The translations under genes and the position numbers were made by a program. Shown piece after piece: positions 42,354 through 51,780 of a stretch of DNA of 64,000 nt. Below the pieces are notes generated by a model. The model did not search any database. It was given only the letters and a program-made list of their open reading frames with translations, and was not told the DNA's origin. Position 1 is the stretch's first letter. The number at the start of each line of letters is the position of its first letter. This stretch comes from Trichococcus palustris (lineage in GTDB: Bacteria; Bacillota; Bacilli; Lactobacillales; Aerococcaceae), in assembly GCF_900114465.1 (NCBI RefSeq), contig NZ_FOTD01000002.1, positions 124,001 to 188,000 of the forward strand, given 5' to 3'.

Positions 42354-44834
42354 TCACATTTTACCTTCCAATACGTTTCTTGCTTTGTTCTCTTCGTGCA
42401 ACGTTTCTTCTGCCCGGTAGGTAAATTGGTAGCCACCGGACTCAAATGAATCCTGATTGTAGATTTCTTTATTTGTAAAAATTTCCCGGTTCAATTTGAA
42501 TATCCCGGGCGGTGAGGTCATAAGTTCGATATGAATCGGAAGATAAGCCTTCGACAGAGAGCGGTACCCTTCCAGCCATTTACGATTGGTGTGACTGGTT
42601 GTTACATGTACCGTCAACAAATAAGGGATTTTAGGGCCATTCAAGACCAAATCAGCATCTGACGACATCTCTCCGAACCCAATAACTATCTCGCCAATTT
42701 TCTTCGGCAACAGCATCTCTTGCGAAGCTTCGGAAAAATCTATCCGCTTATATTCTAAATAACGCGGAATCTGCAGCGCTTTTTTCATTTTCAACACGTA
42801 TAGCAGTCTCCCTATCATAAAAGCAAATAGCGGCAAAAGAAGTACAATAGCCACTGCGGCTCCATTTTTTGCGAAGAAATCTCGAATATTGAGGATGAAC
42901 AATGCTGTTCCAGAAACGACTGTCACAGTTCCTTTTATGTCTGCCTTTACGATCGTCAAGGGATCTTCAGCTGCTACATTCACAGTAAAGTCCTGTTTTT
43001 CCAACGATGCGTCTTCCGACAGGTTGACCGTAAGGGGTGCATCCACTGTTTGGTTTGGTTTCAAAGTAAGGATTTTTTCTTCTGAAGATGCGTTTTCGGA
43101 TGCCAGCGTTACATGCACCGTTTCGCTTCTGCCGGAATGATTTTCCAAACGCAGCGGCATGGTCACCTCTCCGCCCGGTTTCCCGGCCAGATTTGTTTCA
43201 ACCAACGATCCTTCAATTTCGCCGGAAGACACGACTTGATAGGTTCCCATCTCTTTTTCCAAAGTGAAATTACCGCCCGGATAGCTGCCTTGAACGACTA
43301 GGGTAGCGAAGAAGTCACCTTCCACATCAAAAGGCAGCACCATGGTATAGATACCATCTCCCGTTACGGCATCGCCGCTGCTTTCCTGTTCGCCATCGCG
43401 CATGGGATAGATTTCTTGTCTGCCGTCCGCAAAGTTTCCAACCAAATTGAAGCTGTTTATCGTAATATCTTGCGTTCCGTCCATTTGAAGATAGCCGGTT
43501 ACGGTTTGGTTTTCCGACACCTTGAAGATGGCATCTTGGAGAGCCACCTCGCTGGCCAACACGGGCAGTTGCTGCACGGACACTGTCGTCAGGCTGTTCG
43601 TCACAATTGTTCCCCCGTCTTTGATTCGGGTATCCAAGGTATACGTTCCTGCTTGATCGACTTGATCGTAACTTCCCACGTAATTGCCCGCTTCAAGCGT
43701 CAAAGGGATCGTTTCTGTCTCAGAAGCGCCATTTTTAGATACCACAACTTCCACGGACATGTCTTCATTAAGTTCGCCGGTAACGGCAACCGATAACGCA
43801 ATCGGTTCATGGAGCGGTAGCTGTGTATTGGCTTTTGGTTCCACAAGCCAAGATTTTAAGGATAGATCCTTGTCGCCGAACAATTGTACATTGCCCGTCC
43901 CGTTGATGACCAGTTCCCACTCTCCGTTCAATTCTTTGTCTGCTTGATTCATCGTGACGATGCTGTAGTTTTCATTTTTTTGTACGACAACTTTACCTGT
44001 CGTATCCGTTCCGTTTGCCGACCGGACAGTAACGTTGGTACCCGTTGTGTCATTGGCTACTACCATCGTCACCTGTGAGGTATAATTATCCACCTGAAAA
44101 GGCAAAATAGTCTCTCCGGTGACCGGCATTGTTTCGTTCCAAAATCCCTGCCTGTTCTTCAACGTCCGCAGCACTTCAAAAAAGTTGACCGCGATTTCGC
44201 TGGAGCTTCCAAGAAACTTGGCTTCCCCCCGCGTGTCCGTTGCTATCCTCTGTAGCGTGCTTGGGTCAGCAGTACCGAATCCAAGTGCATAGACCGCGTA
44301 ATTCTTAAGCCCGAGTTGGGCTGTCGTTTGCCACAGTGTATCCATGTAGGCGGACATGAAAGCGGCATTTTCGCGCAATGCGTAATCCGGTTCCGGCACG
44401 CCATCCGTCAAGAAGATGATGACTTTCCGGATATTTTTGTCAGTATAGCTGTCCAATTGTTGTTCCGCCTTTTGCAAGGCCAACTGGTAATTGGTGTTCC
44501 CGTCTGCACCCACAATAGCCGCTAGCGTTCCTTTGATTGCCTGTTTGTTCGTTGCATCTCCGACCGATTGCATCGGGGCCAATTCTTTCACGTCCGTCGA
44601 AAAGGAGACGATGCCCACATAATCTTCCGGACTGAGCATATCTACAAAGATTTCAGCGGCCGTCTTCCGGAGATTGCCGGGATCCGTCTCCGCCATGCTG
44701 CCGGATGTGTCGATGACGAGGGATACGGCAATCTCTTCCGAGGTGCTGTTCTCTGCTGCCGATAAGGATGGCATAAATCCGAATCCGACGATAGCCATCG
44801 TTAACCAGATGGTCATTATTTTTTTTAGCTGCAT
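42354..44834 (-). CDS. large von Willebrand factor A membrane protein of the Tad locus
   Basis: 826 residues. Signal peptide (1-26, MTIWLTMAIVGFGFMPSLSA), VWA domain about 35-230 with a complete MIDAS motif D42TSGS46 and later FLTDGVPEPD. A string of beta-sandwich-like segments follows, then a transmembrane helix about 660-682 (VAIVLLLPLFAFMIGRLLYVL) and a 141-residue cytoplasmic tail. The bulk therefore faces outward. It lies between tadC and the DUF192 gene with short spacing, so it is likely a Tad-linked adhesin or assembly factor. Function inferred. Confidence 0.85.
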   Translation of the reverse strand: MQLKKIMTIWLTMAIVGFGFMPSLSAAENSTSEEIAVSLVIDTSGSMAETDPGNLRKTAAEIFVDMLSPEDYVGIVSFSTDVKELAPMQSVGDATNKQAIKGTLAAIVGADGNTNYQLALQKAEQQLDSYTDKNIRKVIIFLTDGVPEPDYALRENAAFMSAYMDTLWQTTAQLGLKNYAVYALGFGTADPSTLQRIATDTRGEAKFLGSSSEIAVNFFEVLRTLKNRQGFWNETMPVTGETILPFQVDNYTSQVTMVVANDTTGTNVTVRSANGTDTTGKVVVQKNENYSIVTMNQADKELNGEWELVINGTGNVQLFGDKDLSLKSWLVEPKANTQLPLHEPIALSVAVTGELNEDMSVEVVVSKNGASETETIPLTLEAGNYVGSYDQVDQAGTYTLDTRIKDGGTIVTNSLTTVSVQQLPVLASEVALQDAIFKVSENQTVTGYLQMDGTQDITINSFNLVGNFADGRQEIYPMRDGEQESSGDAVTGDGIYTMVLPFDVEGDFFATLVVQGSYPGGNFTLEKEMGTYQVVSSGEIEGSLVETNLAGKPGGEVTMPLRLENHSGRSETVHVTLASENASSEEKILTLKPNQTVDAPLTVNLSEDASLEKQDFTVNVAAEDPLTIVKADIKGTVTVVSGTALFILNIRDFFAKNGAAVAIVLLLPLFAFMIGRLLYVLKMKKALQIPRYLEYKRIDFSEASQEMLLPKKIGEIVIGFGEMSSDADLVLNGPKIPYLLTVHVTTSHTNRKWLEGYRSLSKAYLPIHIELMTSPPGIFKLNREIFTNKEIYNQDSFESGGYQFTYRAEETLHEENKARNVLEGKM

Positions 44835-44857
44835 GCTCTGCGCCTCCTTTCCTGCGG

Positions 44858-45775
44858 TTATTTCATTAAGGTGTTCATGACGTTGATGGCAGCCGGTCCC
44901 AGAATGACGACGAATAGCGCCGGAAACATGAGGAATACAATCGGGAAGAGCATCGTAGTCGGTATTTTAGCCGCTTTTGCTTCCGCCCGTTGGCGTTTGC
45001 TCAGCCGCATCGTATCCGCCTGGATCCGCAAGACATTCCCGATGTTGGATCCCATTTCCTCGGCCTGGATGATGGACGTAACGAAAGTCCCCAAATCAGC
45101 GACTTGTGTCCTTTTGACCATATCCCGCAAAGCTTCGGAGCGATCCCTGCCTTTATTCATCTCATTCATGGTGTACAGCAACTCATCGCTCAAAGGCCCT
45201 TTCATCTTGTCCGTCGTCCGATAGATGGCCATGTCGAATGACAGTCCGGCCTCCACACTCACATAGAGGATATCCAAAAAGCTGGGCAAAGCATATTCGA
45301 TCTCCTCTATCCTTTTTTGCGATTTTGACTTCAAGGAAAAATAGGGCAGCAAAAATCCGATGGCGCCCGCCAAGAAAACATACAACGTGTTGGACGGTTG
45401 GGCGGTCACTTTCATCAGATAGTAGGCCACAAACGAAAGGAGGATGCCCAACATCAGCTGGGTGGCGATGACATTGTTGAACTTTATTTTGTCTTTTGCG
45501 CCGCTGCTGCTGAGCAAAAGATCATACTGGTCTTTGATGGCCGATGGCGCCAGATTCCCTAATGTTTGGATTATTTTTTCATAGCCCGGATTGATGACCC
45601 GTTCGGCAAAGGATTCCCGCATTTCTTCATCAAAGACATCGCGGGTATCCGCCATCTCCTTGACATTATCGAGTCGCTCCCGCAGCATCTGTCTGGGACG
45701 CAGCAATAGATCATAGCACAGATAAAACAGAAGCGAACTGGTGACAAACAGCGACAAGTATACAAGCAATTCCAT
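44858..45775 (-). CDS. tadC: Tad inner-membrane platform protein TadC
   Basis: 305 residues of the type II secretion GspF family. Hydrophobic N-terminus, two central helices (LMLGILLSFVAYYLM, LYVFLAGAIGFLLPYF), the T2SSF motif EEIEYALPSFLDILYVSVEAGLSFDMAIYRTTDKMKGPL and C-terminal hydrophobic segment. Pairs with TadB to form the platform for Flp pilus assembly. Confidence 0.92.
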   Translation of the reverse strand: MELLVYLSLFVTSSLLFYLCYDLLLRPRQMLRERLDNVKEMADTRDVFDEEMRESFAERVINPGYEKIIQTLGNLAPSAIKDQYDLLLSSSGAKDKIKFNNVIATQLMLGILLSFVAYYLMKVTAQPSNTLYVFLAGAIGFLLPYFSLKSKSQKRIEEIEYALPSFLDILYVSVEAGLSFDMAIYRTTDKMKGPLSDELLYTMNEMNKGRDRSEALRDMVKRTQVADLGTFVTSIIQAEEMGSNIGNVLRIQADTMRLSKRQRAEAKAAKIPTTMLFPIVFLMFPALFVVILGPAAINVMNTLMK

Positions 45776-45786
45776 TTTTATCCCCC

Positions 45787-46746
45787 CTATAATTTAACTT
45801 TTACGATTTTAGTCAATGCAAAGGCTCCGACTAGTATCATGCCGACCGCAACGCCCAACATCATCAGGCCCAATGGTTCGGTGAATAGGGTGCCGATATA
45901 TTCTGGATTAAACATAAATATCACAGCGGCAATCGCCACCGGCAGGATGCCAATGACAACGGCCGACATCTGGCTCTGCGAAGTGAGTGTGTGGATATCC
46001 CCTTTCAGTTTGACCCGCTCGCGGATGGTTTGGGAGATGGTATCCAGTATTTCGGAAAGGTCCCCACCGACCTGCAGATGAATCAGCAAGGTCGTGATTA
46101 AAATGTCCAGGTCCTCATCATCCGTGCGTTTCGCCAATTCTTGCAAGGCCTCATCCATGTTCTTACCGTAGGAATTGTCACGCAATACTTTCGCAAACTC
46201 GTCGGCGATGGGTGCCTCCATTTCCCTGCTGACGACAGCCATCGCCTGCGGGAAACTGAACCCTGCCCGCAAACCATTGGCGATCAGACTCAACGCCTGC
46301 GGCAATTGGGCATTGAGTTGCTTCGCCCGTTTCTTGCGGGTGCTTTCCACAACGGTTTCCGGCAATCTGTAGCCAAGGATGAATCCCAACGCCAGCAGCA
46401 ACCCGTTATCCGTCAACAGAAACAGCACGCCCCCTAAAAAAAGCCCACTCATTATGGAGATTTCAATGAATTCGATGGGTTTCATCTTGATATACGCCTG
46501 CAATAATTTCAATCTAATGTTCGCATAATAATTGGATTTTTCGATATTTTCTACAACCTGTTTCAACACCCCCAGCAAAAGGGTAGATTGTTTTGTTTCT
46601 TCTTCCGATTGGTATTCCTGAAGCGTCTTGCCCGTCCGTAATAAGCGGTTCTTGATGCTGTATCTGCGCTCAAAAAACAACAAATATAACGTATAGAAGC
46701 AAAAACAGGCTGTCACAAAGATGAACATTACTAACATCGTATCCAT
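45787..46746 (-). CDS. tadB: Tad inner-membrane platform protein TadB
   Basis: 319 residues, GspF-family. Helices near the N-terminus and at about 90-130, the T2SSF motif (NAQLPQALSLIANGLRAGFSFPQAMAVVSREM...LQVGGDLSEILDTISQTIRER) and two C-terminal helices. Four-gene block tadZ-A-B-C is tightly spaced (1-25 bases). Confidence 0.92.
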   Translation of the reverse strand: MDTMLVMFIFVTACFCFYTLYLLFFERRYSIKNRLLRTGKTLQEYQSEEETKQSTLLLGVLKQVVENIEKSNYYANIRLKLLQAYIKMKPIEFIEISIMSGLFLGGVLFLLTDNGLLLALGFILGYRLPETVVESTRKKRAKQLNAQLPQALSLIANGLRAGFSFPQAMAVVSREMEAPIADEFAKVLRDNSYGKNMDEALQELAKRTDDEDLDILITTLLIHLQVGGDLSEILDTISQTIRERVKLKGDIHTLTSQSQMSAVVIGILPVAIAAVIFMFNPEYIGTLFTEPLGLMMLGVAVGMILVGAFALTKIVKVKL

Positions 46747-46747
46747 G

Positions 46748-48148
46748 TCAGCTCCCCTTTCTGAAAGGGTCCAGATTGCTGCCTATTGTTTTGAAAAGGC
46801 TTGGCGGGACGTGCTCGCCGTGCGCTTTTATTTTGTCCAGAAAATTCGGCATGATGCCGGTGGCTTGCAGCTTACCTTTGACGGTTCCGTGTTCATCGAA
46901 TCCATTTTGCTTAAAGATGAAAACATCCTGCAAGGTTACCATATCCCCTTCCAAGCCTATGATTTCACTGATTTTCGTCACTTTCCGCGTGCCATCGATC
47001 ATCCGTTCAACCTGGACAATCAAATCGATGGCAGACGCAACCTGCTCACGGATGGCGCGGGACGGCAATTCAATCCCTGACATCATCACCATCGTCTCCA
47101 AACGGGACAGACTGTCTCTCGGCGTATTGGCATGGATGGTCGTCAAGGAGCCATCATGCCCCGTATTCATCGCCTGCAGCATATCCAAGGCTTCGCCGCC
47201 CCGGACTTCGCCAACGATGATGCGGTCTGGCCGCATCCGCAAGGAATTGACGACGAGATCACGGATGGTGATGTGCCCCTTGCCTTCTATATTGGCCGGC
47301 CTTGATTCCAAGGTGACCACATGCGATTGTTGCAGTTGCACTTCAGCCGCATCCTCGATTGTGACAATCCTTTCCGATTCCGGTATGTAGCTGGAAAGAA
47401 CATTCAGCAGGGTCGTTTTCCCCGAACCGGTTCCTCCCGACACGAGAATATTGATCCGTCCTTTTACGCATAGGCGCAGGAACTCTGCAATGTCGCCATT
47501 TAACGTTCCAAACGTAATCAGATCATCGGTCGTCAAGGGATCCTTGGAAAATTTACGAATGGTGATGGAAGGTCCCTTCACAGCCAATGGCGGAATGATG
47601 ATGTTGACCCGCGAGCCATCGGGCAGACGGGCGTCCACGAGTGGTGAACTCTCATCCACCCTTCTCCCCAAAGGAGAGATGATTTTGTCGATGATGTGCA
47701 TGACATGTTTGTCATTGCGGAATTCGTTGTCCGTCTTCACGATTTTCCCTTTTCGTTCAACGAAAATATTCATGGGACCGTTCACCATGATTTCGGTTAC
47801 GGTATCATCATTCAACAAGTCGCTGATCGGGCCGAATTGATAGATTTCATTCATGACGGACTGGCTTACCTTCTGCTTGTCCGCAAAAGACAGATGCCGT
47901 TTCTGCTCAAAGATCCTGCTTCCGATGATTTCATTTATTTTTTCCAACGTCTTTTTCTGTGCAGAGGCGTCATTGTCCTCTTTTGTCGCAGGGATCTGGT
48001 CAATCACAATCTGCAGGACATCATAGGCCAATTCATCCAGGTCTCTTCTTCTTTTCACCAATCCATTCTGAATTTCTTCTTTTTCTTCGGCATTCGTTGC
48101 CGCTGCAAAGCCGAAATTCCCATAAGTTTCCAGATTCATGTTACTCAC
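46748..48148 (-). CDS. tadA: Tad secretion ATPase TadA/CpaF
   Basis: 466 residues of the GspE/VirB11 superfamily, CpaF branch. N-terminal helical part, NDDTVTEIMVNGP, Walker A VSGGTGSGKTTLLN, Asp box GSRVNIIIPPLA region, RMRPDRIIVGEVRGGEALDMLQAMNTGHDGSLTTIHANTP with Walker B and His box. Powers Flp pilus extension, and possibly retraction. Intact, so the machine is likely functional. Confidence 0.95.
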   Translation of the reverse strand: MSNMNLETYGNFGFAAATNAEEKEEIQNGLVKRRRDLDELAYDVLQIVIDQIPATKEDNDASAQKKTLEKINEIIGSRIFEQKRHLSFADKQKVSQSVMNEIYQFGPISDLLNDDTVTEIMVNGPMNIFVERKGKIVKTDNEFRNDKHVMHIIDKIISPLGRRVDESSPLVDARLPDGSRVNIIIPPLAVKGPSITIRKFSKDPLTTDDLITFGTLNGDIAEFLRLCVKGRINILVSGGTGSGKTTLLNVLSSYIPESERIVTIEDAAEVQLQQSHVVTLESRPANIEGKGHITIRDLVVNSLRMRPDRIIVGEVRGGEALDMLQAMNTGHDGSLTTIHANTPRDSLSRLETMVMMSGIELPSRAIREQVASAIDLIVQVERMIDGTRKVTKISEIIGLEGDMVTLQDVFIFKQNGFDEHGTVKGKLQATGIMPNFLDKIKAHGEHVPPSLFKTIGSNLDPFRKGS

Positions 48149-48172
48149 CCTCTTCTTACTGTTTCTTTGTTT

Positions 48173-49342
48173 TTACGCTTTCATCGGCTCATCCTGAATA
48201 AATTGCATGCGCATTTTATCGATATTTTTGGAAAGGATATTTTTCGGATACTCATAAACAAGCGGCACACCGCGATTCAAAGAGGAAAGTACCCTGCGAT
48301 AATCTAACCCGATCGAAGCATCCACTTTTTTATTCAGTGTAGCTTCCACATCCTTTTTCTTGATGTCTCCTCTGCTGTCTTCTTTGTTCAGTACGATCCG
48401 AAGTTTGGATTGTGGAAAGTTGAGGTCCTTCAAGGTGACGAGCAATGCCTTGGTATTGCGGACGGATGAAATTTCTGGGGCGGTGATGACCAATAGATGG
48501 TCAGCCAGTGCCAAGGCTGGCATAATCGTCTCGATGAACCGCGCCGGCATGTCGACGATGACGTAGTCAAATGACTCCCTTAACGCTTCCAGTATGATGC
48601 GGATATGTTCGGCATTGATGAATTCATTCATTTGTGGTTGGAGGTTTGCCGGCAAGACTTTGATGCCGGACTCGTGGGGAATGAGGTAGCTTTCAATCAA
48701 GTCGCTGTCCATATGCCGGATATCATCGATGACATCCGAAATGGTAAATTTTGGGTACAGATTCAGCGCTAAGGCAGCATTGCCCAAGTCCAAATCCAAA
48801 TCGACGAGGACAATCCTTTTTTCAGGATCCTTTGCCAAGGATACCGCCAGATTGATGGACACGAAAGTCTTCCCGACACCGCCTTTGGTGCTGAATACCG
48901 TGTAGACTTGTCCGAGTTCACTTTTTCTGATTTTTTTCTGAGGAGCTTCCTGTTTGGTGGTCACGGTGCGTTCCTTCAATTGCTGGATACGATAGATGGC
49001 ATTCAGCAACTTTTCCGGATCAACCGGTTTGACCAGTACATCCTTCGCACCGGCAAACAACGCATTGTGCATCGTCTCCTCCAGCAACTCTTCCTCCATC
49101 ATGATGATGCCGGTGTGAGGATACTGGTCAGAAATCTTTTTTGCGAATGCATATCTTTCACCGTTCCTACCGGAACCCATCAACAGAATGTCCGCCGGGG
49201 AGCGTTCCATCGATTCCCAGGTCTGCTCTTCATCGATGAAGTCGCCAGCCAATCGGATATAATCAATGTTTTTCAACATCTCCACAATACGCAGGCGTTC
49301 CGTTTCCGAATCAGCTAATAACAATAATCTCATCTTATTCAC
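48173..49342 (-). CDS. tadZ: TadZ/CpaE-like ParA-family ATPase
   Basis: About 389 residues from a GTG at 49342 (GCGGTGA upstream); in-frame ATGs at 49363 and 49333 are alternatives. The N-terminal receiver-like domain (LLLLADSETERLRIVEMLKNI...AGAKDVLVKPVDPEKLLNAI) is followed by a MinD/ParA ATPase (FSTKGGVGKTFVSINLAVSLA, VLVDLDLDLGNAALAL). Such proteins localise the Tad machine. The gene overlaps or abuts cpaB. Confidence 0.9.
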   Translation of the reverse strand: MNKMRLLLLADSETERLRIVEMLKNIDYIRLAGDFIDEEQTWESMERSPADILLMGSGRNGERYAFAKKISDQYPHTGIIMMEEELLEETMHNALFAGAKDVLVKPVDPEKLLNAIYRIQQLKERTVTTKQEAPQKKIRKSELGQVYTVFSTKGGVGKTFVSINLAVSLAKDPEKRIVLVDLDLDLGNAALALNLYPKFTISDVIDDIRHMDSDLIESYLIPHESGIKVLPANLQPQMNEFINAEHIRIILEALRESFDYVIVDMPARFIETIMPALALADHLLVITAPEISSVRNTKALLVTLKDLNFPQSKLRIVLNKEDSRGDIKKKDVEATLNKKVDASIGLDYRRVLSSLNRGVPLVYEYPKNILSKNIDKMRMQFIQDEPMKA

Positions 49343-49347
49343 TGTGC

Positions 49348-50061
49348 TCACCGCTCTTTCCATGAATCAAAATTTGCTGTTCCGTAATTTGGTAATTCTT
49401 GTTTCACAGTGTCTACAACATTTCGAAGCGTAAAGTAGAACGTTCCATTGACTGCTGCATAGGCGATCACTTCTGCTTGCGCTGGTGTCACTAATAACGT
49501 CAACGATGTAGGGATGCCCGTTTGCTGTCCTTCTGTTCCCGTCGTATAGGGGCCTTTTTCTAAAATTTTAATATTCTGCAGTTGTGTCATTACAACCTTT
49601 TGGTCTGCGGAAGGAGTGTAGTTCACCAAAACGTCAACACTATCACCGGGCATAATGTACCCACCAATACCGCTCGTTTCGGTTGTAGGCACCGTAACCG
49701 CCCTCATATTTTCAGGGATTTGATAGGCCAATGGTGAATCGCCGGTATCCGTCACGATGCGATCGGTCAATACTTGTTCCCCTGCAATCAACGCTGTCGT
49801 GGTTGTACCCCCTACTACATCTGCGATACTCGTATACGTGTCCGCATGCACTGCTTCAGTCGGGATTTTCTTTATTTCCAGCATTTCTTCCGTCACTTTC
49901 ACATGGGCAGGAACCGTGCTGATGGCCACGACCACTTCACTCATTGCCGCTTTATTTTCCTGGCTGGCAGCCTCTACTTGACCCAGATAGAAATACACCA
50001 TCCCTGTAGTGATTAATGCCAAAATTGCTGTGATGATCCAAATTCTCTTTTTTGTTTTCAT
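49348..50061 (-). CDS. cpaB: Flp pilus assembly protein CpaB/RcpC
   Basis: 237 residues. N-terminal membrane anchor (IWIITAILALITTGMVYFYLG), then an SAF-like domain (VVVAISTVPAHVKVTEEMLEIKKIPTEAVHAD...GEQVLTDRI) and the RcpC segment (IPENMRAVTVPTTETSGIGGYIMPGDSVDVLV). In Gram-negatives CpaB works at the secretin; in this outer-membrane-free host it probably interacts with peptidoglycan. Confidence 0.92.
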   Translation of the reverse strand: MKTKKRIWIITAILALITTGMVYFYLGQVEAASQENKAAMSEVVVAISTVPAHVKVTEEMLEIKKIPTEAVHADTYTSIADVVGGTTTTALIAGEQVLTDRIVTDTGDSPLAYQIPENMRAVTVPTTETSGIGGYIMPGDSVDVLVNYTPSADQKVVMTQLQNIKILEKGPYTTGTEGQQTGIPTSLTLLVTPAQAEVIAYAAVNGTFYFTLRNVVDTVKQELPNYGTANFDSWKER

Positions 50062-50151
50062 TCAGATTTCACCTCTCCCTAATTTTTCGAATCATATTAT
50101 CGTTATCGCCAATTATTGTCCCCCAGATTACAAACGTTCTCTATGTATTTG

Positions 50152-50553
50152 TCATTCCATTCTCATACTGACTTGGCTTTGCAGTGTGACGGGGTCAGGC
50201 AGAATGGTACTCGGCAAGAACCCCACTAATGGCGATATCTTTGTTGATACGGTTACGGTTACCTGACTGCCTTTAGTATATGTACTAGGCGAAACAGTCA
50301 CAACTTTGATTCCCGTGACTACAGTTGCTTTTCCTAGGGCAACGGATTGTGCATTAACGAATTCTGTTGCATCCAACACCGATACCGCTCTAGCTCCTTC
50401 TCTCGCCGCTTCGGCAACCGAAATTTTGGCATACAATAGCCAGCCAACATCCATCGATCCTAAAATCAAGATCAAAAGAATCGGCAGAACCAAGGCAATT
50501 TCAACGAGTGATTGTCCTCTTTCACTTTTTCTCAGTTTCGATAAGATTTTCAA
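50152..50553 (-). CDS. tadE: TadE-like pseudopilin
   Basis: 133 residues: basic N-terminus, KSERGQSLVEIALVLPILLILILGSMDVG with Glu at +5 after the Gly cleavage position, then EAAREGARAVSV, the typical TadE tail of the helix. A short Thr/Val-rich extracellular part follows. Probably processed by the prepilin peptidase encoded 18 bases upstream. Confidence 0.9.
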   Translation of the reverse strand: MKILSKLRKSERGQSLVEIALVLPILLILILGSMDVGWLLYAKISVAEAAREGARAVSVLDATEFVNAQSVALGKATVVTGIKVVTVSPSTYTKGSQVTVTVSTKISPLVGFLPSTILPDPVTLQSQVSMRME

Positions 50554-50571
50554 GACAATTACCTTCTTTCA

Positions 50572-51144
50572 TCAAAAAATGTCAATGCCTTGATTATAAA
50601 CAATCAAAACCAGTACGGCTCCACCAGCGATGGCGATACCATAAGGAATATAGATTTTTGTGTAATTCTGACCATTTTTAACGAAACGTTGTTGCAAATG
50701 ATCAATTTTTTCGTTATAGCCAAGTTGGTTCATTAACTGAAATAGAAAACGTATAAGAGATAACACCATTTTCTTTATATAGTCTCGTAATTTCCCCGTA
50801 TATAGCAAGTATACAAGTACCATGAATCCGCCAACCAAAGCAGAATAGAGTGCTGTAACCAGTGAAAAACGCCAGCCCATCAAGGCCCCTATAGCTCCCA
50901 TTAGCTTGACATCTCCGGCACCCATCCCACCCACGACAAAAGGCAGAAAGAATATGGCCAACCCTACTAGCAATCCTCCTATACTCTGTATCAATCCCAT
51001 CCAGCCTCCGGCGAATAAGTTTAACAAAATGCCAATCAAGATTCCTGGAAACGTTATTTTATTCGGTATTTTCCTTTCTTTTGCATCAAAGAAACCTGAT
51101 AACATAACCAGTATTAATAAAAAGATATCATTTGTAAGTGCCAT
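50572..51144 (-). CDS. tadV: prepilin peptidase (TadV/CpaA type)
   Basis: 190 residues, polytopic aspartic protease. Both catalytic Asp regions are visible: FDAKERKIPN near residue 20 and the GAGDVKLMGAIGALMG motif near 75. A C-terminal hydrophobic helix (YGIAIAGGAVLVLIVYNQG) is unusual in being preceded by a charged insert of about 60 residues. Processes the Flp pilins and TadE. Confidence 0.92.
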   Translation of the reverse strand: MALTNDIFLLILVMLSGFFDAKERKIPNKITFPGILIGILLNLFAGGWMGLIQSIGGLLVGLAIFFLPFVVGGMGAGDVKLMGAIGALMGWRFSLVTALYSALVGGFMVLVYLLYTGKLRDYIKKMVLSLIRFLFQLMNQLGYNEKIDHLQQRFVKNGQNYTKIYIPYGIAIAGGAVLVLIVYNQGIDIF

Positions 51145-51281
51145 TTCAATTCTCCTCCCACTGTTTTTTATGATTTAAATATTTATAATTGCAGATAACA
51201 TTTCAGCATAATGGAGTAGCACTTTTAGAAAAAATTCCCGCTAAATAAGCGGGAATTTCACATTAATATTAATATATGCTA

Positions 51282-51452
51282 TCAAGCTGGAACTACTAAT
51301 TTAGTGTTAATCTTGCTGAATATATCACTAATTTTAGCACCTAAAGTAGGCATTACTAAAATTGCTGCAATTGATATTAATGCAATTATCAATGCGTACT
51401 CTACCAAACCTTGCCCTTCTTCTTCTTGAACTAATCTTTTCATGATTTTCAT
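51282..51452 (-). CDS. flp: Flp-family major pilin 1
   Basis: 56 residues, too short for the usual length cutoffs. Class IVb pilin: EEEG13|QGLVEYALIIALISIAAI with Glu at +5 after the predicted cleavage Gly, then a short tail (SKINTKLVVPA). GGGAGG lies 9 bases upstream. Second of two tandem pilin genes. Confidence 0.93.
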   Translation of the reverse strand: MKIMKRLVQEEEGQGLVEYALIIALISIAAILVMPTLGAKISDIFSKINTKLVVPA

Positions 51453-51609
51453 GATGTGTTCCTCCCTAATATATATTATTTTATATAAATTGAACTTAAA
51501 CTAGGTTCATAAGTTCAGTATATATAGTTATTGATTAAAAAACGGATGTACTAAAGAATTCATTTCATTGTGTAATTTACACATTAACCAGTAGATAAAA
51601 TCGGAATTT

Positions 51610-51780
51610 TTATGCAGGAACAATTAATTTATCCTTTATCCCTTCAAACACATTACTAATTTTAGTGCCTAACAAAGGCATTGCTACAATTGCCGCAATC
51701 GAGATTAATGCAATTATCAACGCATACTCCACTAAACCTTGTCCTTCTTCTTCCTGAACTAATCTTCTCATGATTTCCAT
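51610..51780 (-). CDS. flp: Flp-family major pilin 2
   Basis: 56 residues and closely similar to the other pilin: same EEEG|QGLVEYALIIALISIAAI core, with differences in the C-terminal tail (SNVFEGIKDKLIVPA). GAGGAGG lies about 8 bases upstream. First gene of the locus, so probably the most highly transcribed; duplicated pilin genes suggest either dosage or antigenic variants. The 157-base gap to pilin 1 has no gene. Confidence 0.93.
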   Translation of the reverse strand: MEIMRRLVQEEEGQGLVEYALIIALISIAAIVAMPLLGTKISNVFEGIKDKLIVPA

